Assembly (NCBI GenBank): GCA_017432005.1
Contig: JAFRKA010000019.1
Span: forward strand, 1-46,195
DNA length: 46,195 nucleotides
Reading direction: 5' to 3'
DNA from: Erysipelotrichaceae bacterium
GTDB lineage: Bacteria; Bacillota_I; Bacilli_A; Erysipelotrichales; Erysipelotrichaceae
Shown: one piece after another, positions 8,064 through 16,933 of the stretch
How positions within the stretch are numbered: position 1 is the first letter of the stretch
Layout: each line of letters starts with the position of its first letter
The notes under the pieces: model-generated
What the model was told of the DNA's origin: nothing
Seen by the model: only the letters and a program-made list of their open reading frames with translations
Database searches by the model: none
Program-made: the position numbers and the translations under genes

Positions 8064-9142
8064 TCAGTATCCGAAATCTCACTAAGGGCTATAATAACGG
8101 TCCGATCCTGGAGAATGTTTCTTTAGAGATAAACAAAGGAGAAGCTTTGGTCATCATCGGCGGTTCAGGCTGTGGTAAAAGTACATTGCTTCGCTGTATG
8201 AACAGACTGATCGTTCCGGAAAAAGGAGAGATCTACGTCGATGGAGAAAACATCCTTGATCCGAATATCGATATCGACAAAGTCCGCCGCAAGATGGGCA
8301 TGGTCTATCAGCACTTCAATCTCTTCTCGCATCTCAATATCCTGGAAAATATCATCCTGGCTCCGATGAAAGTCAATGGCGTATCAAGAGAAGAAGCAGA
8401 AGCTGAAGCTAAGGAACTCTTACATCGTGTCGGTCTTGACGGCAGAGAATACCACATGCCTTCACAGCTTTCGGGTGGTCAGAAGCAGCGTGTAGCAATT
8501 GCCAGAACGCTGGCTATGCATCCGGAGCTGATCCTTTTTGATGAACCGACCAGTGCTCTTGATCCAACAATGGTCGATGAAGTTGAAAAAGTCATCAGAG
8601 ACCTGATAAATGATGGCATGACCAGCGTCATCGTTACTCATGAAATGAATTTTGCCCGCAAGATCGCCGACCGCGTCATCTTCCTGGCTGATAAACGCAT
8701 CTATGAAGAAGGTACGGCTGAAGAAGTCTTCGATCATCCAAGCAAACCGTTAACTCAGCAGTTCCTTTACCGTTCACGCATGTTTGAAAAAGAGCTCAAT
8801 AAGAAAGAGCTCGATCTGTATTCTCTTGCAAGCGAGATGAAGAAGTTCCTGCTCAACTATCAGAGTAATGACAGTCAGCAGAAACTTATCTCGGTGCTTT
8901 GTGATGAACTGCTGTATCCGTTATTCGAACATATCAGCAATGCGACGATAAGAATGCTGTGTTCCGATGGTTCAGACCGTCATATGATCCATATCTATTC
9001 TAAAGACTTTGAATCAGATCCTCTGACTGAACCGTATATCGATGAACTGAATATGCGCATCCTTGAACACTATGCCCAGTTCATTTTCAGTAAACAGACC
9101 AAACACGGTTGGAATATCAGCATTCAGATGTTGTCAAAATAA
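8060..9142 (+). CDS. Amino-acid ABC ATPase fused to a degenerate RsbW-like GHKL domain
   Basis: Residues 1-240 are a normal GlnQ/HisP-type ATPase: Walker A GGSGCGKST (34-42), Q-loop Gln84, signature LSGGQ (137-141), Walker B LILFDEP (157-163) and H-loop His194. The family usually ends near residue 245, but this protein runs to 360. The extra part has the order of motifs seen in RsbW/SpoIIAB-type kinases: a helix CDELLYPLFEHI where these have an E-x-x-x-N box, a strand ATIRMLCSDG, DFESDPLTEP where they have DDGxPFDP, and a last strand GWNISIQM. The key Asn and Gly residues are missing, so it probably does not bind ATP and may instead be a protein-binding regulator. It overlaps the permease stop by ATGA. 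Confidence 0.88.
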   Translation: MISIRNLTKGYNNGPILENVSLEINKGEALVIIGGSGCGKSTLLRCMNRLIVPEKGEIYVDGENILDPNIDIDKVRRKMGMVYQHFNLFSHLNILENIILAPMKVNGVSREEAEAEAKELLHRVGLDGREYHMPSQLSGGQKQRVAIARTLAMHPELILFDEPTSALDPTMVDEVEKVIRDLINDGMTSVIVTHEMNFARKIADRVIFLADKRIYEEGTAEEVFDHPSKPLTQQFLYRSRMFEKELNKKELDLYSLASEMKKFLLNYQSNDSQQKLISVLCDELLYPLFEHISNATIRMLCSDGSDRHMIHIYSKDFESDPLTEPYIDELNMRILEHYAQFIFSKQTKHGWNISIQMLSK

Positions 9143-9163
9143 TATCGCCTTCTGCAACAGTAG

Positions 9164-9199
9164 AAAAAAGTTGAATATATTACAATTCAACTTTTTTTT
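9164..9199 (+). terminator. Strong bidirectional terminator after the ABC operon
   Basis: AAAAAAGTTGAAT (9164-9176) pairs perfectly with ATTCAACTTTTTT (9185-9197), ending in T8. It serves the ABC operon on the plus strand and, read the other way, the nucleotidase gene. Confidence 0.85.
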
Positions 9200-9202
9200 C
9201 AT

Positions 9203-10843
9203 TTATTTCACTGTGATTCTTCCCTGAAGTTTTCTGTATTCATCCGGCATCGTTTCAAGATGCAGGAGATATTCTTTCATCGCATCAGTATCGACATATT
9301 TGTTTATTTCGATCATCGTAGCATCTTTAAATGCGGTATTACCGTCCCCGCTGTTGTACAGGACGTAGTCGGTTGCGGCTACCGTATATTCCTTCTGAGG
9401 ATCGATTTCAACATACTCCCCATCTTCCAGCACATAGACATCTTTAACTCTGCGCTTGTCTGAGCTGAAGCCTGTCAGCATGTCATTCTCGTCGACGATC
9501 ACCGGTGTTTCGATCGAAGTATCGATCGTATACTTCAGACCGGAGACTGACAGGAAACCTCCGCTTTCGCCTACAGCGTTACCGTCAAACTTATAGATGG
9601 CTTCCGTATTGCGGGCTCCGAATTCCAGAGCATCCAGGATCATCTGCCCCGTAGCCTTACATGAACCGATGGTATTGCGGAATGGTGAGACATTCATCAG
9701 CTTGCCATAGGTGATCTCACCGCCTTCGATGTTGCTACGGACACCGCCACCATTGGCCATACCGATCTGTGTTTCCATGACGTAACGGTAAGCGTCAGCC
9801 ACAAAATCACCAACGGTCGTCTCTCTGTCCCGGCTCATCCTGATACCTTCATCATCATCAATCCGCATATCAAATTCAGAGCTGCCTACCACTTCGTTCA
9901 GAATGTGTTCAAGCTGCTTATCAAAATCGGCGATGGTAGCTGCGATCGCTTCATCTTTCCGGTCATATTTATTGATATGCATCGTCTTTATCTCGCCTTC
10001 CTTGGAGATGATAAGCTCCCCGGCTGCTTCCAGCTTGGTTCCGACGGATGAGATGATCACATCTTCACCGTCTTTATTCGGATACTTATCCTCAACGATT
10101 ATTGAATGAGAGTGGCCATCAAGGACCACATCGATACCATTGGTATTATGAATCAGCGAGATCGCATCATAAGGCTCCGTACCGGTCGAACCCAGGTGGG
10201 TCATAGCTACAACATATTTCGCTCCCTGCTTGCGTACCTCGTCGACGACACTCTGGACTTTGTCCTGCAAAAGCTTGCCGTTTTCACCTGTATAGAAGTC
10301 ATAGACATATTTATCACCTTCCATGAAGAACTTAGGCGTTGAAGATGTAAGTGAATCCGGAGTCAGCACACCGATAAAACCAACTTTAACTCCATCGAAT
10401 TCCCTGATCGTATATTCGGCGATCCCGTCAAAGATGTTTTCTTTGTTTCCTGTATAGATGACGTTGGAAGCCAGTGTTTCAAATTCCATCATCCCCATGA
10501 GTTCATGCAGGCGATCGATACCGTAGTCAAACTCATGGTTGCCATAAGTGACGATATCATAACCCATCTCATTCATGATCTGAACGACCATTTCACCGCC
10601 AGAAAGAGCTCCGTAATAACCACCCTGAATAAAATCACCCAGATCTACCAGCAGTACATTCTTGTGTTCTGCTCTGGTATCATCGATCACAGCCTTCAAA
10701 GAAGGATAGGTCAGATTGTCATTCAGACCGCAGTGGACATCACTCGTAAAGAAGATGTAGATATCGTCTTTGAGTTTTTTCTGACAGCCGTTCAGACATA
10801 TGCACATTGAAATAGTGACTAAAATACTTATAAATCGTTTCAT
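9203..10843 (-). CDS. 5'-nucleotidase / 2',3'-cyclic phosphodiesterase lipoprotein, UshA family
   Basis: The 546-residue protein starts MKRFISILV and has a lipobox LNGC (Cys20), placing it on the cell surface. The N-terminal metallophosphatase domain shows the metal motifs FTSDVHCG, DLGDFIQG, GNHEFDYG and DGHSH. The C-terminal 5'-nucleotidase substrate domain follows with NGGGVRSNI. The family removes phosphate from extracellular nucleotides, allowing uptake of nucleosides and phosphate. I chose the ATG at 10843 because GGAGAA lies 8 bases before it; an in-frame ATG at 10858 has no such site. It stands alone, divergent from a GNAT gene. Confidence 0.88.
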   Translation of the reverse strand: MKRFISILVTISMCICLNGCQKKLKDDIYIFFTSDVHCGLNDNLTYPSLKAVIDDTRAEHKNVLLVDLGDFIQGGYYGALSGGEMVVQIMNEMGYDIVTYGNHEFDYGIDRLHELMGMMEFETLASNVIYTGNKENIFDGIAEYTIREFDGVKVGFIGVLTPDSLTSSTPKFFMEGDKYVYDFYTGENGKLLQDKVQSVVDEVRKQGAKYVVAMTHLGSTGTEPYDAISLIHNTNGIDVVLDGHSHSIIVEDKYPNKDGEDVIISSVGTKLEAAGELIISKEGEIKTMHINKYDRKDEAIAATIADFDKQLEHILNEVVGSSEFDMRIDDDEGIRMSRDRETTVGDFVADAYRYVMETQIGMANGGGVRSNIEGGEITYGKLMNVSPFRNTIGSCKATGQMILDALEFGARNTEAIYKFDGNAVGESGGFLSVSGLKYTIDTSIETPVIVDENDMLTGFSSDKRRVKDVYVLEDGEYVEIDPQKEYTVAATDYVLYNSGDGNTAFKDATMIEINKYVDTDAMKEYLLHLETMPDEYRKLQGRITVK

Positions 10844-10929
10844 TACTGAGTTCTCCATTTAAACTGATAATTATATTATAGGCCATACAGATGTATTCCG
10901 CTTTTTTTGAGATAATAGAGATGGGAAAA

Positions 10930-11487
10930 ATGATTGAAATAAGACAGATAACAGATCAGGATCTTGAAGATATCAGGCTGATAAATCAGCTTAATTCTTC
11001 CAACCCCAATAAACCGCAGAATGAAAAAGAGTTCTGTTTATATTTTTATACTGAATACTATGTGAAATTTGAAAAGGATAACTGTTTCGTAGCGATCGAT
11101 GCCGATAAGAAAGAAACGGTCGGTTATATACTGGCTTCAAAAGATTATAAACAGTATATTTCCAATATTGTAAGTGATTTTAAAGAAAGAGCCAGAGAAT
11201 TAGGCTTTGAAGAAAGATTCTTTCTGGAAACTCATTGTTTCGAATTATACGGAAAAGATTATCCGGCGCATTTCCATATCGATGTCAAACCTGCTTATCA
11301 GCACGAAGGTATCGGGACGATGCTGCTGGATGCCGAAATCAGACATATGAAAAATAACGGAGTAAAAGGACTGATGCTGATAGTCGGCAAAAACAAAATA
11401 TCCGGAAATAAGTTTTATGAGAAACACGGATTTAAAGTAATTGATTCAAATGATTTCTGTTATGTAAGAGGAATCACGCTGATATAA
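10930..11487 (+). CDS. GNAT family N-acetyltransferase
   Basis: The protein of about 185 residues has the GNAT fold, with a strand FHIDVKPAYQ followed by the acetyl-CoA loop HEGIGTMLLDAEI and the closing segment GNKFYEKHGFKV. It transfers an acetyl group from acetyl-CoA to an unknown amine. The start is not settled: ATGs at 10891, 10921 and 10930 are in frame and none has a strong ribosome binding site; MIEIRQITDQD is the usual start of the fold, so I chose 10930. It ends 9 bases before the convergent metallophosphoesterase gene. Confidence 0.8.
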   Translation: MIEIRQITDQDLEDIRLINQLNSSNPNKPQNEKEFCLYFYTEYYVKFEKDNCFVAIDADKKETVGYILASKDYKQYISNIVSDFKERARELGFEERFFLETHCFELYGKDYPAHFHIDVKPAYQHEGIGTMLLDAEIRHMKNNGVKGLMLIVGKNKISGNKFYEKHGFKVIDSNDFCYVRGITLI

Positions 11488-11496
11488 TAAACAGTA

Positions 11497-12174
11497 TTAT
11501 TTCTGAGAATCTGAATTAAAAGTCACATGGATATTGACGACTTCACTTTCGGCCGGAAACTTATAATGGAAACCCCAGGCAGATACTCCGGAAGAAGTTA
11601 TCGCACTCATTTCGTTATATTTCTTTAAACCATAGTAGCTGTCTGAAAGTAATGGAAGTGTCAGATAGAACGGGATATTGAAACCGTGGGTATGACCTGC
11701 CATGACCAGATCAGCACCCAATTCAGAAAGCATCTGATAGTGTTTCGGACGATGCTGAAGAACGATGATCGGATAATCATAATAAAGATTCAACTTAGGA
11801 AACAATGTTTCAGGATCTTCGGCTTTAAGCTTAGGATCAAGAAGACCGATCAGCTGAATATCATCTGAGATCGTTATCATCTCATCCTGCAAAACAGTAA
11901 CGCCCATTTCTTCCATCTTCTTTGCTGCCCAGTCATCATTTTTATTGTCGTGGTTGCCATAGACATAATACATCCCGTATTTCGGTTTATCCATGGTTTC
12001 AAAAACCCAGGCTAACTGTTCGATATCGCTTTCGGATGTCGTTTCATCAAAGACATCACCGGCAATCGGCAGGACATCACTGTTACACTCGTTTATCAGA
12101 TCAAGAAGTTTATCATAAGTATATTCCCAGGTTCCCGATCCTGCATGAATATCGGATATAAGACAGATATTCAA
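11497..12174 (-). CDS. Membrane metallophosphoesterase, catalytic part (split gene)
   Basis: The 225-residue frame holds a full calcineurin-like phosphoesterase domain of the YkuE type: SDIHAG, GDVFDE, GNHDN, QHRPKH and AGHTHG provide the metal ligands. It starts with TTG overlapping the TGA of the preceding membrane-segment frame (TTGA). The two frames look like one ancestral protein: the 5-bp unit ATTCA is duplicated exactly at the junction, and removing one copy restores KKHQKMN-ICLISDIHAG in a single frame. The intact relative at 36658 has the same membrane-plus-phosphoesterase layout. It may still be made by re-initiation at the TTG. Function of the family is hydrolysis of phosphoesters, substrate unknown. 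Confidence 0.82.
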   Translation of the reverse strand: MNICLISDIHAGSGTWEYTYDKLLDLINECNSDVLPIAGDVFDETTSESDIEQLAWVFETMDKPKYGMYYVYGNHDNKNDDWAAKKMEEMGVTVLQDEMITISDDIQLIGLLDPKLKAEDPETLFPKLNLYYDYPIIVLQHRPKHYQMLSELGADLVMAGHTHGFNIPFYLTLPLLSDSYYGLKKYNEMSAITSSGVSAWGFHYKFPAESEVVNIHVTFNSDSQK

Positions 12175-12178
12175 TTCA
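12169..12178. repeat. 5-bp tandem duplication at the split of the phosphoesterase gene
   Basis: ATTCA occurs twice in a row (12169-12173, 12174-12178; TGAAT-TGAAT on the coding strand). It shifts the frame between the membrane half and the catalytic half of the gene. Such short tandem copies arise by slippage and can revert. Confidence 0.7.
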
Positions 12179-12509
12179 TCTTCTGATGCTTTTTATTTAT
12201 ATTCACTTCATAGGAATTAAGATGCAGGACATCGATATTGAAATAACCGATCGTACAAATGATATAGGAAAACGCAAGGAACAGGATCGCATGCAGACGT
12301 TTGTCCATGATCATATCCAGTTTTCTTTTACTTACCTTTCGGCCGGTTTTCTCATTAACGTAAAAATATGCACGCGAAGAAAACAGTCTTATCATATACA
12401 TCAATGAAAGCAGATAGATTATGACGTAATAATATGTTCCAATACGGGAGATCTTCAGCTTATGAAGATTCACTTGTTCAATTACATTCAGATCAAATAG
12501 ATTTGCCAT
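12171..12509 (-). CDS. Membrane segment of the split metallophosphoesterase
   Basis: The 112-residue frame has two strong membrane segments (about 26-44 and 73-92) separated by a Lys/Arg-rich loop, and ends VNINKKHQKMN. This matches the region just before the phosphoesterase domain in the paralogue at 36658-37758 (two membrane segments, then a short link into SDLHYG). It is therefore probably the N-terminal part of the gene downstream, separated by a 5-bp duplication. It lacks the first pair of membrane segments found in the paralogue. The ATG at 12509 has no ribosome binding site and overlaps a TATAAT, so the true start is uncertain. Confidence 0.6.
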   Translation of the reverse strand: MANLFDLNVIEQVNLHKLKISRIGTYYYVIIYLLSLMYMIRLFSSRAYFYVNEKTGRKVSKRKLDMIMDKRLHAILFLAFSYIICTIGYFNIDVLHLNSYEVNINKKHQKMN

Positions 12510-12562
12510 TATATAACTATTTATGTGTTAAATCTGCAGTTTATAATCTGCATCTAGTACAA

Positions 12563-12588
12563 GAGAGTACAGCTGATGCTGTACTCTC
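12563..12588. other. Perfect 10-bp hairpin in the intergenic gap
   Basis: GAGAGTACAG (12563-12572) pairs with CTGTACTCTC (12579-12588) around a 6-base loop. It lies between the small membrane gene at 12631 and the split phosphoesterase, where a terminator would be expected, but neither side has a T-run, so it may be a weak terminator or an mRNA-stabilising hairpin. Confidence 0.5.
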
Positions 12589-12630
12589 ATTGATTTCTGT
12601 TCCTTTTTCGATATATAAACCTGTTTTAAT

Positions 12631-12975
12631 TTACACGCCCTGTCCGCCTATGAACATTATGATCGCTAAAATCGCACCCACAACATAGACAAGGATCTCA
12701 ATGATGCCAAGTGTGAGATATTTTGACGCTTTTGCTATGCCTTCCTTTTTTGCCTTTGCTGCAGACACCGTTCCGATAATAGACATCACCAGACATGGTA
12801 ACGGTGAAATAAATATACTCATCAGGCCAGCGAATGCAAATATCGAATACAACCCACCTTTGTTTGTAGGACCTTCAAGCAGAAACGAAAGTACCATACA
12901 GATCACTGTGACCACCAGAACAACGAGCGGAATCAGTGTCAGGGTCTTTGCCTTTGAATAATTGCTGTTCTTCAC
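12631..12975 (-). CDS. Small membrane protein, DUF4190-like
   Basis: The 114-residue protein has four hydrophobic segments, including a pair joined by a short loop with KAKKEGIAKASKY, as in DUF4190-type small membrane proteins. Function is unknown. I chose GTG at 12975 because GGAG lies 7 bases before it and it starts right after the stop of the large secreted protein (TGATGTG); the longer frame from 12999 would overlap that gene without a ribosome binding site. The tight junction suggests co-expression with the secreted protein, perhaps as an export or anchoring helper, which is inference. Confidence 0.7.
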   Translation of the reverse strand: MKNSNYSKAKTLTLIPLVVLVVTVICMVLSFLLEGPTNKGGLYSIFAFAGLMSIFISPLPCLVMSIIGTVSAAKAKKEGIAKASKYLTLGIIEILVYVVGAILAIIMFIGGQGV

Positions 12976-12976
12976 A

Positions 12977-15900
12977 TCAGTTCTCCGGAACATCCTCATT
13001 GAGCGGTCTTGGCTTGATCTTCACTTTAAAGGTTCTTGTTCCACTGTAACTACCGATACCCTGTATCGTTACAGTCATGTTGCCCTTTTTCACGTTGTTC
13101 TTATATGAGACGATCTTGAAATCCTTACCATATACAAGATCATTAATAACAATCTCGTCTGGGCCAAAATCATCCTCATCAAGTTCAATAGGTTCGCCAG
13201 TGTAGTACTTACAGAAATTCCTGCTTACTTTGAACGCACCCTTAATCTTTGCTATGTCACTGCCAACGTTAACAACAATAGCCACGCCATTACTGTCGGT
13301 GATTACATCTCCGGATGCTTTTATTATCACTCTGATTTCTCCGTCGAGAGCATCACTTTTACCAAGTGTATTTCCTTCTGCATTCTGTATTTCAACCGAG
13401 TACTTTTTCTTATTAATTAAATTGCCCATATTGTCATTTACTGTAACCTTGACGTCTTTAGCCTTCTTACCTGCCAATGCCTTCACAACGACGTTCTTTT
13501 CAGTAATCTTAAGCGGATTCACCTTGTATGTTATATCTGAATGTTTACCCTTGAAGTTACCTTTGCCGCTGATCTTTGCGGTTCCTGCAGTATCACCTGC
13601 TGTTTTTGCCTTAAGACTCACCTTGAAGTCCTGACCAGCAACAAGTTCCATGCCGTTGAAAGTTGCGGTAATCTCTGGTGTTTCGGTCTTTACTCCCCAC
13701 GTTACTTCATCAATCTTAAACTCAGCTCCTGCAATTTCAGCTGCTTTGATCTTGTAAGTTTTCTTCTTAACCTTGCCATCAAGTCCAACAGCAGATACAA
13801 CTGCGGAACCTTTGTTGACATTGTTGGAGAATATCAGAACAACCTTCTTATCGCTTGTGGTCGAGTAGTTTCCTTCTTTATCAACGGTATATTCTATATC
13901 CCCGACATCGGTCTTTACGGTTACTGTTGATGGATATTGTGCCTTACCATTGTAGACAAGGCCATCATTGGATGCTCTGACACTCTTGACTCTACCTGCA
14001 AGTTCTTCTTTTTCAGCCATTAGTAAAGGATCTACAATAGTGAACTTAGCTGTTGCGCTCGTCCCGGCGTAGTTACCCTTTCCCTTTACTTCAACTGTGT
14101 TGATCGCTCCGATCTTATTCTTTCCTTTGTAAGATACGGTGTATTCGGTGCTCAGTGCCAGTACTTTGTCGCCATCCATAACAACCACAACCGGCTTGAT
14201 CCTAGTTCCAGTGAACGGATAGGTCTCTTCTACGCCATAGATCATGATACTGCTATTGCCCGCCACGATAGCTGCTACACCGTCCAGCAGTTCACCGGTA
14301 TTATTGTCGATATACTTCGTGCTGGTCCATTTTTTGCCGCTAGGATCTTCAGTGCTTGCAGTATATTGCTTGGTATTACGCACTTCTTTCGAAGTCAGTT
14401 CCACTTCCAGTGTCTTCTGTTCCTTGCCTATGGAGCAGATCGCAACAGCAGTTACGCTTTTGACTTCTCTGTTAGTCTTGTCATAATCCCAGTTAAACTC
14501 AACAGTCCAGTTGTGCTCATTATGATCAAGAACTAATTCTTCCGTGCCTTCTACCTTCTGACCATCGCTGGTCTTTCCGACATATTTGTAGATCTTGGAT
14601 TTCTCTGTTTCTGAAACTAAGGTGATGTTTTCCTCGTCACTCACATTGACGATCTCAGTGTGGCTGGAATCGTTCTCGCAGACAAGATGAAGCTGAGCCT
14701 TGGTTGGAGCGGTGTTGTAGTCTCCATTGGAGGTGACATATTTCACCTTCCACTTGTGCAGAACCAGTTCCCCTATCACCTCTTTCTTGAATACAAGAGG
14801 TTCGATTATATCACGATCTACACTGCTGTCAAAAACAGCAGTATAAACGATCTTATTGTATTCTCCGCATTTCGCAACGATCCTGGTGACGGTCACAGGA
14901 ACTTCCAACGTAATCTTCTTCTTGCCGTCGACATCAGTGTCGTGCTTATCATTCTTACACTCCTTGATGATGCTTGCAGCTGTATATCCTTCAGTATCGC
15001 TTCCGATCCATACGACCTTGTCCGCATCTTTTTCAAATTCCCATTCATGCTCATCAAGGTCGTCATCGAATGTACCCTTCTTAACATTCTTATAGGTAAT
15101 ATCGCCATAGGTAGCAGTAGCGATCCAGCCTTTCTGAAGAGATCTGGTGCAAGTTTCCTTCTTCAAAACAGTCTCTGTAACAGTTGCTTTGACTGTCTGT
15201 TTGCTGCCATCATGATCTGGACAGTTAGAATCTGTGCAATAAAGAGCAACCTCTGCGGAATAGCCATTCTTCTCATCGCCGGTCCAGGTCCATTCAACCT
15301 GTCCTTCTACCTCCTCTTCAGTACTGCTGTGGTAGGTATGTGTGTGTTTATCCTCAAAGTTAAAGGTTAGAGTATTGTAATATAAAGATAATTGTCCACT
15401 TGTATCATATTCATATGGATCAAGCTCATAGCTATCTTTTGTTACGGTACAATCGTCATGCTGACTGACAGTTGCGTATTCTATATCACCTGAACTATTA
15501 GCTCTATAAAATTTGACAATAACATCAGGTTTTCCGGCAGTATCGCCATCAACATTGATATTGAATTCGGTCGGTGTGCTAGGATCTACTGCTGTGATCC
15601 TAGGGTCGATATTTTCAATATTAGTCAACGTATTCAGAAGCCGGTCCGCACAATCTCTAGAGAGAAAGATCGTCTTACGATTAGCTTTCACAGGAGAAGA
15701 AAACTTAATACTTTTCATCGAGTCGCTCTTTACTGCTTCAACATTCATATCAACATAAAGAGTAAACGATGTTTTATAGATGTCTTCATCCCCTTGTGGG
15801 ATTGTTGCCGGTGCTACAGGAGTCACAGTGATAGCCTGGCGATATCTCTTCCCTGCTTGTATTTCGCTATCATTATTCATCACTTTCATATTCGGTATGA

Positions 15901-16387
15901 TGTAGAAAGCATATTCTTTCGAACTATCATCAAGTTCTAGTGTCCACGAGACAGTATACCCGCCGGAATCTTGCTCCCATCCAATTCCCGCCGGACTGCC
16001 ATTACTGCCAACCAGCTCAAACATAGCTTTGCCGTTTTTAGGATCTTCGTACAGATGATTGCTTTCGTTATATGTCCAATACTTTCCCAGCTTCAGTTTC
16101 ACATTTTTTATTTTTTCGCTGGAAACAGTCACATTGGCTCTTTCGATCCGGAGTGGTGGTGTTAAGCCAGAAGCGTCTTCAAGAGGCTTGCTTACAGGAC
16201 CGAAGTTGACACAGACGGTCCATGGATCCGTTTCACTACCTGTAGTCAACAATTCTCCACCGTCCAGACCTTTCGCAGACAAAGCTGTCTCATCTGCGTA
16301 AGTTGTGAAACCGGCGTTTACGAAAAGACCGAACAGTACTAATACAGCAAGAACTGTGCTTAGCCATTTTTGACCTTGTTTCCTCAT
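12977..16387 (-). CDS. Large secreted repeat protein with Ig-like and Cys/His-rich modules
   Basis: The 1136-residue protein has a signal peptide cleaved near residue 31 (TTYA). The middle (about 370-690) contains at least four related modules, each with an H-x-W-type strand (DEHEWEFE, LHKWKVKY, NEHNWTVE) and two of them with spaced Cys and His residues such as CTDSNCPDHD and CKNDKHD. The C-terminal 400 residues are bacterial Ig-like modules of the kind YPFTGTRIKPVVVV ... GKGNYAGTSATAKFTI, repeated about four times. There is no LPxTG or other wall anchor, so it is released or held by another protein. It probably acts in adhesion or as a surface layer component. AGGGGA precedes the ATG. A small membrane gene follows directly. 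Confidence 0.8.
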   Translation of the reverse strand: MRKQGQKWLSTVLAVLVLFGLFVNAGFTTYADETALSAKGLDGGELLTTGSETDPWTVCVNFGPVSKPLEDASGLTPPLRIERANVTVSSEKIKNVKLKLGKYWTYNESNHLYEDPKNGKAMFELVGSNGSPAGIGWEQDSGGYTVSWTLELDDSSKEYAFYIIPNMKVMNNDSEIQAGKRYRQAITVTPVAPATIPQGDEDIYKTSFTLYVDMNVEAVKSDSMKSIKFSSPVKANRKTIFLSRDCADRLLNTLTNIENIDPRITAVDPSTPTEFNINVDGDTAGKPDVIVKFYRANSSGDIEYATVSQHDDCTVTKDSYELDPYEYDTSGQLSLYYNTLTFNFEDKHTHTYHSSTEEEVEGQVEWTWTGDEKNGYSAEVALYCTDSNCPDHDGSKQTVKATVTETVLKKETCTRSLQKGWIATATYGDITYKNVKKGTFDDDLDEHEWEFEKDADKVVWIGSDTEGYTAASIIKECKNDKHDTDVDGKKKITLEVPVTVTRIVAKCGEYNKIVYTAVFDSSVDRDIIEPLVFKKEVIGELVLHKWKVKYVTSNGDYNTAPTKAQLHLVCENDSSHTEIVNVSDEENITLVSETEKSKIYKYVGKTSDGQKVEGTEELVLDHNEHNWTVEFNWDYDKTNREVKSVTAVAICSIGKEQKTLEVELTSKEVRNTKQYTASTEDPSGKKWTSTKYIDNNTGELLDGVAAIVAGNSSIMIYGVEETYPFTGTRIKPVVVVMDGDKVLALSTEYTVSYKGKNKIGAINTVEVKGKGNYAGTSATAKFTIVDPLLMAEKEELAGRVKSVRASNDGLVYNGKAQYPSTVTVKTDVGDIEYTVDKEGNYSTTSDKKVVLIFSNNVNKGSAVVSAVGLDGKVKKKTYKIKAAEIAGAEFKIDEVTWGVKTETPEITATFNGMELVAGQDFKVSLKAKTAGDTAGTAKISGKGNFKGKHSDITYKVNPLKITEKNVVVKALAGKKAKDVKVTVNDNMGNLINKKKYSVEIQNAEGNTLGKSDALDGEIRVIIKASGDVITDSNGVAIVVNVGSDIAKIKGAFKVSRNFCKYYTGEPIELDEDDFGPDEIVINDLVYGKDFKIVSYKNNVKKGNMTVTIQGIGSYSGTRTFKVKIKPRPLNEDVPEN

Positions 16388-16582
16388 ATCATTCCCCTAT
16401 CCGAATTATATGCATTATCGTACTAATATCGGTTAAATTATAGCACTTTTACAGTAGTGATTTATTTAAAATTTTAATAACTTTTCATATAAAAAGATCG
16501 GTATGAACCAATCCTCACATACTTTATGTTTGCTATGGAAGTCTTCTTATCTTGAATATCTCTCTCCATGATGTTTTTTGTT
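16388..16582. other. Leader of the large secreted protein gene
   Basis: This 195-base AT-rich gap separates the small membrane gene at 16583 from the large secreted protein. It carries the AGGGGA site for the latter. I see no clear promoter, terminator or ORF in it. Confidence 0.35.
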
Positions 16583-16831
16583 CTAAAAACCGAAATAACC
16601 AGCATCATCCAGCTTAAAGACAATAAAAAAGAAAATACCGATAAGAATCAGACTTATTACCGAAAGAATAAGACCGATCTTTTTACCTTTCTTTAATGAA
16701 ATCAGACCTAATGGGATCCCAATCAAAGATGATATAAGTGATAAAAGAAGCAGTATAGGGCTGTCCACTACAAAAGTCAGTATCAGCGAAATTAAGGCTA
16801 ATGCTCCAATAATTGTACTTGCTGTTGTCAT
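16583..16831 (-). CDS. Small membrane protein with a lysine-rich loop
   Basis: The 82-residue protein has three hydrophobic segments with a GLISLKKGKKIGLIL turn, similar in style to the second half of the DUF4190-like protein at 12631. An excellent AAGGAG site precedes the ATG. It lies upstream of the large secreted protein in the same direction. Function is unknown. Confidence 0.7.
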   Translation of the reverse strand: MTTASTIIGALALISLILTFVVDSPILLLLSLISSLIGIPLGLISLKKGKKIGLILSVISLILIGIFFFIVFKLDDAGYFGF

Positions 16832-16933
16832 TCTTTTTCTCCTTCCACATCCGGTTTCAGATCATGTTGCCCGGATGATGTTCAAACATCAACGTTCTTA
16901 AATTATTGTCTTATATGATAAACAGTTCTTCTG

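Noticed and set aside
12563..12588. Perfect 10-bp hairpin as a strong intrinsic terminator
   Set aside because: Neither strand has a run of T after the stem, so I list it only as a hairpin.
14660..15370. Plus-strand open frame of 236 codons inside the large secreted protein gene
   Set aside because: It lies opposite an obvious gene with a signal peptide and repeats; it has no ribosome binding site and no recognisable domain.
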